Under the pieces are notes generated by a model, which did not search any database, had not been told where the DNA came from, and saw only the letters and a list, made by a program, of their open reading frames with translations. The position numbers were made by a program, and so were the translations under genes. A stretch of DNA of 64,000 nucleotides from Curvibacter gracilis ATCC BAA-807 (GTDB lineage: Bacteria; Pseudomonadota; Gammaproteobacteria; Burkholderiales; Burkholderiaceae_C): contig NZ_JADZ01000028.1 in the NCBI RefSeq assembly GCF_000518645.1, positions 21,299-85,298 on the forward strand, given 5' to 3'. Shown one piece after another: positions 59,876-64,000 of this stretch (positions are counted from its first letter, which is position 1; each line of letters starts with the position of its first letter).

Positions 59876-62461
59876 ATGCGATTGCCACCCCGCCACCGAT
59901 CGCCCGTCTGGGCCCTGCTCTGCACCTTTTCCTGGCAGGAATTGCGCCGCCATCCCTGGCGATCCCTGGCGGCCATCATGGCCGTGCTGCTGGGCGTGGC
60001 GCTGGCTTTTTCGGTGCACCTGATCAATGCCTCGGCGCTGGACGAGTTCTCGCAAGCGGTGCGTTCGGTCAACGGGCGGGCGGATCTGGAACTGCGCGCA
60101 GTGCGGGGGGGCTTCGATGAAGCCCTGTACCCGCGCGTGGTGCAGCAGGGCGGCACGGCCGAGGCCTCGCCGGTGCTGGAACTCAACACCTTGCTGCTCA
60201 CCGCACAGGCCCCGGCCGGGGTGCCCTTGCGCCTGCTGGGCGTGGACGCGCTGCGGCTGGCGGGTGTGGCGCCCGACCTGATCCCACGGCCCCATGCCGA
60301 GGCCGACCGACTGGACATGTTGCGGCCGGGACGCGTGTTCCTCAATGCCGCAGCGCAGGCCCTGGCGCCTGAGGCGACGCAGGTGCAGGTCCAGACCGAG
60401 GCCGGACCGGTGTCTTTGCAGGTGGCCGGCACGCTGGCCGTGACAGGCCCGGCCACCGCCGTGATGGACATTGCCGCCGCCCAGGACCTGTTTGACCGGG
60501 TGGGCCAGTTGAGCCGCATCGACGTGCGGCTGCAGGCTGGCGTGGACCACGCCAGCTACCTGGCGGCGTTGAAGCTGCCGGCCGATGTGCTGGCCCATGA
60601 GCCAGCCGATGCGGGCCAGCAGATCGACCAGTTGTCGCGGGCCTACCGGGTCAACCTGACGGTGTTGGCCCTGGTGGCCTTGTTCACGGGCGCTTTTCTG
60701 GTGTTCTCGGTGCTGTCCTTGAGCGTGGCGCGGCGGACACGGCAGTTCGCGCTGCTGGGCGTGCTGGGGCTGCCACCCCGGGAGCGGGCCCGGCTGGTGC
60801 TGTATGAGTCACTGCTGCTGGGCGGGCTGGGCAGCGTGCTCGGGCTGGTGGCCGGCACGGCCCTGGCGGCCCTGGCCCTGCGCTGGCTGGGGGGTGACCT
60901 TGGCGGCGGCTATTTCACCGGCGTGGCCCCCAGCCTGCGCTGGCGCCCGGCGGCAGCCCTGATTTATGGCGGCCTGGGCGTGGCCGCTGCGTTGGCGGGC
61001 GGCTGGTGGCCGGCCCGTGCCGCCGCGGCACTGCCACCGGCCTCATCACTCAAGGGCCTGGGCGACGCACCCTCCACGGGCCAGGGAGGCATGGCGGGCC
61101 TGGTGTTGATGGCAATGGCTGGCTTGCTGGCCTTGTCACCGCCCTGGTGGGGCATTCCGGTGGCTGCGTATGTGTCGGTGGCCGCCCTGCTGGTGGGAGG
61201 CATCGTGCTCTTGCCCAGTCTGATGGCGGCCATCGATGGCCCCGTGGCCCAGGCACTGCAACGGCACCTCTTGCCCTTGCTGGCCGTGGAACGCGCCCGC
61301 CGCATGCGGGGCATGGCCAGCTCGGCCATCAGCGGGGTGGTGGCCAGCCTGAGCCTGGCCGTGGCCTTGACGGTTATGGTCAGCAGTTTCAGGACCTCGG
61401 TGATCGAGTGGCTCGACAGGGTGCTGCCCGCCCCGTTGTATGTGCACCTGCAGGGCAGCCAGCAGGCCAGCGACGTGCTGACCTTGCCACAAGACTGGCT
61501 GAAGAAAGCCGCCGCCCTGCCCTCGGTGCAGAGCAGCAGCCGCCTGCGGGTGCGCGCGCTGCAGCTGATGCCCGGCCGGCCCAAGGTCACCTTGATTGCC
61601 AAAGACCAACTGGACGATTCAAAAGGCCTGCCCCTGCAGGGGCAGGTTCTGGAGACGCCACCGGGTGCGATCGGCCTTTACGTCAGCGAGGCCATGGTCG
61701 ACCTGTACCAGGCGCGCCCCGGAGAAGACTTCGGCTTGCTGACCAAGGCCTTCCCCCACCGGGACGCAGACAGCACCGCCCCAGCCACCCGCTTCTTCGT
61801 GAAGGGCATCTGGCGGGATTACGCGCGCCAAAGCGGCACGGTGGTGATGGACCGCGCCGACTACGAGGCCCTGAGTGGCGACGCGCAAGTGAATGACCTG
61901 GCCCTCTGGCCCAAGGCGGGTGTGGCCGAATCGGTGGTGGAGGTGGAATTGCGGGCACTGCCCTCCCACTCGGGCGGCTCCGGTGCCCCACTGGCGCTGG
62001 AGGTGGCCTCCTCAGCCGAGATCCGCGAGCGCTCACTGAAGATCTTTGATCGCAGCTTTGCCGTGACCTACTGGCTGCAGGCGGTGGCCATCGGCATCGG
62101 TCTGTTCGGTGTGGCCGCCAGTTTCAGCGCCCAGGTGCTGGCCCGTCGCAAAGAGTTCGGCCTGCTGACCCACCTGGGGCTGACCCGCCGGCAGATCCTG
62201 GCGGTGGTGGCCGGTGAAGGGCTGGTGTGGACCTGCATCGGGGCCATGGCCGGGCTGCTGTTGGGGCTGGCGGTGGCCGTGCTCCTGGTCAAGGTGGTGA
62301 ATCCGCAAAGTTTCCACTGGAGCATGGAGTTGCATGCCCCTTGGGCCCGACTGCTGGCCCTGTGCCTGGCCACCGTTGCGGCCGGCACGGTCACCGCCTG
62401 GCTGTCCGGGCGGGCGGCAGTCAGTCGAGATGCTGTGAGCGCGGTGCGCGAAGATTGGTAA
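59876..62461 (+). CDS. ABC transporter permease with two FtsX-like domains
   Basis: This 861-residue permease has a first span at about residues 30-50, a long periplasmic domain, and FtsX-type segments from about 258 (LTVLALVALFTGAFLVFSVL, then RTRQFALLGVLGLPPRERAR). A second large domain follows about 460-720, and a final FtsX unit contains RRKEFGLLTHLGLTRRQILA. It matches the YbbP-like class of lipid or lipoprotein exporters. The partner ATPase is most likely the gene ending at 59206. It is followed after three bases by the lipocalin-like gene. Confidence 0.9.
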   Translation: MRLPPRHRSPVWALLCTFSWQELRRHPWRSLAAIMAVLLGVALAFSVHLINASALDEFSQAVRSVNGRADLELRAVRGGFDEALYPRVVQQGGTAEASPVLELNTLLLTAQAPAGVPLRLLGVDALRLAGVAPDLIPRPHAEADRLDMLRPGRVFLNAAAQALAPEATQVQVQTEAGPVSLQVAGTLAVTGPATAVMDIAAAQDLFDRVGQLSRIDVRLQAGVDHASYLAALKLPADVLAHEPADAGQQIDQLSRAYRVNLTVLALVALFTGAFLVFSVLSLSVARRTRQFALLGVLGLPPRERARLVLYESLLLGGLGSVLGLVAGTALAALALRWLGGDLGGGYFTGVAPSLRWRPAAALIYGGLGVAAALAGGWWPARAAAALPPASSLKGLGDAPSTGQGGMAGLVLMAMAGLLALSPPWWGIPVAAYVSVAALLVGGIVLLPSLMAAIDGPVAQALQRHLLPLLAVERARRMRGMASSAISGVVASLSLAVALTVMVSSFRTSVIEWLDRVLPAPLYVHLQGSQQASDVLTLPQDWLKKAAALPSVQSSSRLRVRALQLMPGRPKVTLIAKDQLDDSKGLPLQGQVLETPPGAIGLYVSEAMVDLYQARPGEDFGLLTKAFPHRDADSTAPATRFFVKGIWRDYARQSGTVVMDRADYEALSGDAQVNDLALWPKAGVAESVVEVELRALPSHSGGSGAPLALEVASSAEIRERSLKIFDRSFAVTYWLQAVAIGIGLFGVAASFSAQVLARRKEFGLLTHLGLTRRQILAVVAGEGLVWTCIGAMAGLLLGLAVAVLLVKVVNPQSFHWSMELHAPWARLLALCLATVAAGTVTAWLSGRAAVSRDAVSAVREDW

Positions 62462-62464
62462 GCG

Positions 62465-63619
62465 ATGTCGTCCCTGTCACCCATGCCCCCACTGACACTG
62501 CTGAAGCGGCGTCAATTCAACGCCTTGGCCTGGAGCCTGATGGGGGCGAGTGTCCCGGTCAGCGCCCAATTGAATGACCCCAAAAACCCGAAAGACCCGC
62601 CGCCTGCGCGGACAGCGCTGAAATTTCCGAAAGACTTCGGCAGTCATCCCGAGCAAGCCATCGAATGGTGGTACGTGACGGGCAGCGCCCGATCGGGCCA
62701 GAGGGTGTTTGGCTACCAGGTCACCTTCTTCCGGTCCCGTGTGCGGGGCGTGCCCAAGGGGAGATCCGCTTTCGTGCCCGAACAACTGGTGTTTGCCCAC
62801 GCCGCACTGACCGATGTGCAGGGCAAGCAGCTCTGGCATGACCAGCGCAGTGCCCGTGCCGGCATGGGCCTGGCCGGGGCCAGCACCCAAGACACGGATG
62901 TGCACTTGCACCCCTGGTCGTTTCGACGGGTAGCCCACAACAATCCAGCGGACAGCCACTACGAAGCACGGGTTCAGAGCGATGCATTCGAGTTGAACCT
63001 CGACTTCAAGCCCAGCCAGGCCCTGCTCCTGCAAGGCCTGGAGGGCTACTCCCAAAAAGGGCCCCAAGCGACCCAATTCAGTCGCTACTACAGCGAGCCC
63101 CAGATGAGCGTGCAGGGCCACATCAGCCTTCACGGCCAACGCTTTGTGCTGGATGCGGACACCGAGCACCGCGCCTGGCTGGACCACGAATGGAGCGATG
63201 AGCTGATGGCACCAGACGCCCAGGGGTGGGACTGGATGGGCCTCAATTTTCTGGATGGATCCGCCCTCATGGCCTTCCGGATGCGTGACCGTGGCGGCAA
63301 GGCGCTGTGGGATGCCAGCACCTGGCGCGATGCCAACGGCAAGCAAACCATCACGACGCCAGGCCAGGTGCAGTTGATTCCTGGCCGGCGCTGGCGAAGT
63401 CCGAAGACCCAGGCGGAGTACCCCATCGAATGGAAATTGGTGCTGCCCGGACGGGAGTTCGTCGTCAAAGCCGTCATTGAGGACCAGGAACTGGACAGCC
63501 GCGCTTCAACAGGGGCCATCTACTGGGAGGGCTTGTGCGAGGTGTTCGACCTGCAAGGGCGGCGGCTGGGCCGAGGCTACGTGGAGCTGACGGGGTACGC
63601 TCAGGCGCTGAGGCTGTGA
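62465..63619 (+). CDS. Lipocalin-like / predicted secreted hydrolase (AttH/CrtC type, COG5621)
   Basis: This 384-residue protein has a Tat-like signal (LKRRQFNALAWSLMG, cleavage near VSAQ) and the N-terminal AttH pattern EQAIEWWYVTGSAR. YEARVQSDAFELNLDF, RAWLDHEWSDELMA and GLNFLDGSALMAFRMRDRGG continue it. AttH/CrtC relatives are lipocalin-like and include carotenoid hydratases; in Agrobacterium an attH gene lies beside ABC genes. The likely role here is binding or processing a lipid moved by the preceding transporter. No carotenoid genes lie nearby. An alternative start is Met7 at 62483. Confidence 0.87.
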   Translation: MSSLSPMPPLTLLKRRQFNALAWSLMGASVPVSAQLNDPKNPKDPPPARTALKFPKDFGSHPEQAIEWWYVTGSARSGQRVFGYQVTFFRSRVRGVPKGRSAFVPEQLVFAHAALTDVQGKQLWHDQRSARAGMGLAGASTQDTDVHLHPWSFRRVAHNNPADSHYEARVQSDAFELNLDFKPSQALLLQGLEGYSQKGPQATQFSRYYSEPQMSVQGHISLHGQRFVLDADTEHRAWLDHEWSDELMAPDAQGWDWMGLNFLDGSALMAFRMRDRGGKALWDASTWRDANGKQTITTPGQVQLIPGRRWRSPKTQAEYPIEWKLVLPGREFVVKAVIEDQELDSRASTGAIYWEGLCEVFDLQGRRLGRGYVELTGYAQALRL

Positions 63620-63658
63620 GGAGACAAGTGGGGGAAGTGGGGGAAGTGTGCGGAGGAA

Positions 63659-63684
63659 TTGAATTCTGAGGATGAGGAATTCAA
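63659..63684. repeat. Perfect inverted repeat TTGAATTC
   Basis: TTGAATTC and GAATTCAA form perfect 8-base arms around ten bases. It lies between the lipocalin-like gene and the 5S terminator. Function unknown. Confidence 0.35.
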
Positions 63685-63704
63685 TGGGTTTTCGATTCCG
63701 CAAA

Positions 63705-63739
63705 GAAAAAACCCCCGCCAGTTGCCTGGAGGGGGTTTT
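63705..63739. terminator. Terminator of the rRNA operon (minus strand), bidirectional
   Basis: On the minus strand AAAACCCCC / GGGGGTTTT with an inner CCAG / CTGG pair is followed by TTTTTTC. It begins 14 bases after the 3' end of 5S rRNA. A T-run on the plus side allows it to end the lipocalin-like transcript too. Confidence 0.9.
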
Positions 63740-63752
63740 GAGGGCTGTAAGA

Positions 63753-63867
63753 GCCTGACGATGACCTACTTTCACACGGGAACCCGCACTATCATCGGCG
63801 CGGAGTTGTTTCACTGTCCTGTTCGGGATGGGAAGGAGTGGGACCAACTCGCTATGGTCATCAGGCA
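63753..63867 (-). rRNA. rrf: 5S ribosomal RNA
   Basis: The minus strand reads TGCCTGATGACCATAGCGAG at the 5' end, continues with GTGGGACCAACTCGC-type complement and the conserved CCCGAACAGGACAGTGAAAC, and ends in CGTCAGGC. Its terminal helix (TGCCTGATGACC / GGTCATCGTCAGGC) pairs as in 5S rRNA. The length is about 115 bases. The gene is the last of an rRNA operon whose 23S gene should lie beyond the right edge. Confidence 0.93.
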
Positions 63868-64000
63868 TAACTTGGTGCTGGGCTGTTGGAGATCAACAGC
63901 CTGGCGAATTCATAGAGTTTGGAATCAGTAGCTTTACGCTCAATTTTTTGTATTGCGTCTTGGCATAACCAGACTTTGAATTGGATTCAAAGTTATAGGG
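63868..64000 (-). other. 23S-5S spacer of the rRNA operon (runs off right edge)
   Basis: This stretch is upstream of 5S on the minus strand and contains no tRNA. It includes a perfect 9-base inverted repeat, ACTTTGAAT / ATTCAAAGT (63973-63981 and 63985-63993), around three bases. That is a candidate RNA processing stem. The end of 23S is not visible. Confidence 0.6.

Overview
The window is about 64 kb of high-GC chromosome from a betaproteobacterium, most likely order Burkholderiales and close to the Comamonadaceae. The evidence is two Bug-family (TctC-like) solute receptors, a parE - lytic transglycosylase - parC gene order, a 5S rRNA of betaproteobacterial type, a dapA-bamC pair and pyrG-kdsA-eno-ftsB synteny. 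Coding density is very high and no stretch longer than 300 bases lacks a gene. I see no IS element, prophage, CRISPR array or tRNA. The high GC creates very long antisense shadow frames, which were rejected.

Left part (1-16.9 kb): the start of comEC runs off the left edge. It is followed by a three-gene cluster (685-7835) holding two transglutaminase-like proteins, a DUF2126 domain and a circularly permuted ATP-grasp/alpha-E fusion. This is a predicted but poorly characterised peptide-ligation/modification system and the best candidate here for undescribed biology. Next come a RidA-like protein, a chemoreceptor with a C-terminal DWESF tail, topoisomerase IV genes with a lytic transglycosylase gene between them, and an MFS carrier followed by a 55-residue membrane protein.

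Middle part (17-42 kb): this is mostly housekeeping. It holds a short-chain dehydrogenase, a methyltransferase, dapA-bamC, a YycJ-like hydrolase, an Ala/Pro-rich lipoprotein, a ribosomal-oxygenase pair, a diguanylate cyclase, a SlyD-type isomerase, coaBC-dut, mmsA with a divergent LysR regulator, pyrG-kdsA-DUF1330-eno-ftsB, an NAD-salvage pair (pnuC plus a NadR-like kinase), hslO, a gamma-carbonic-anhydrase-like protein, a DUF455 ferritin-like protein and two tandem EAL-HDOD paralogues.

Right part (42-64 kb): two orphan Bug receptors flank xerD. Then come an AEC carrier, queG/tsaE-amiC, a glycine-zipper lipoprotein, DedA, an endonuclease-type mutL, gdhA, fdxA, a secreted serine hydrolase, a Bcr/CflA-type MFS pump, miaA, and an ABC exporter plus Tat-exported lipocalin-like protein (AttH-like) interrupted by an antisense hsp20 with a heat-shock-type promoter. 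The window ends in a 5S rRNA gene on the minus strand, so 23S should lie just beyond the right edge.

A recurring regulatory pattern is a -10-like hexamer placed only 6-8 bases before the start codon of about ten genes. It suggests leaderless mRNAs and supports several GTG starts.
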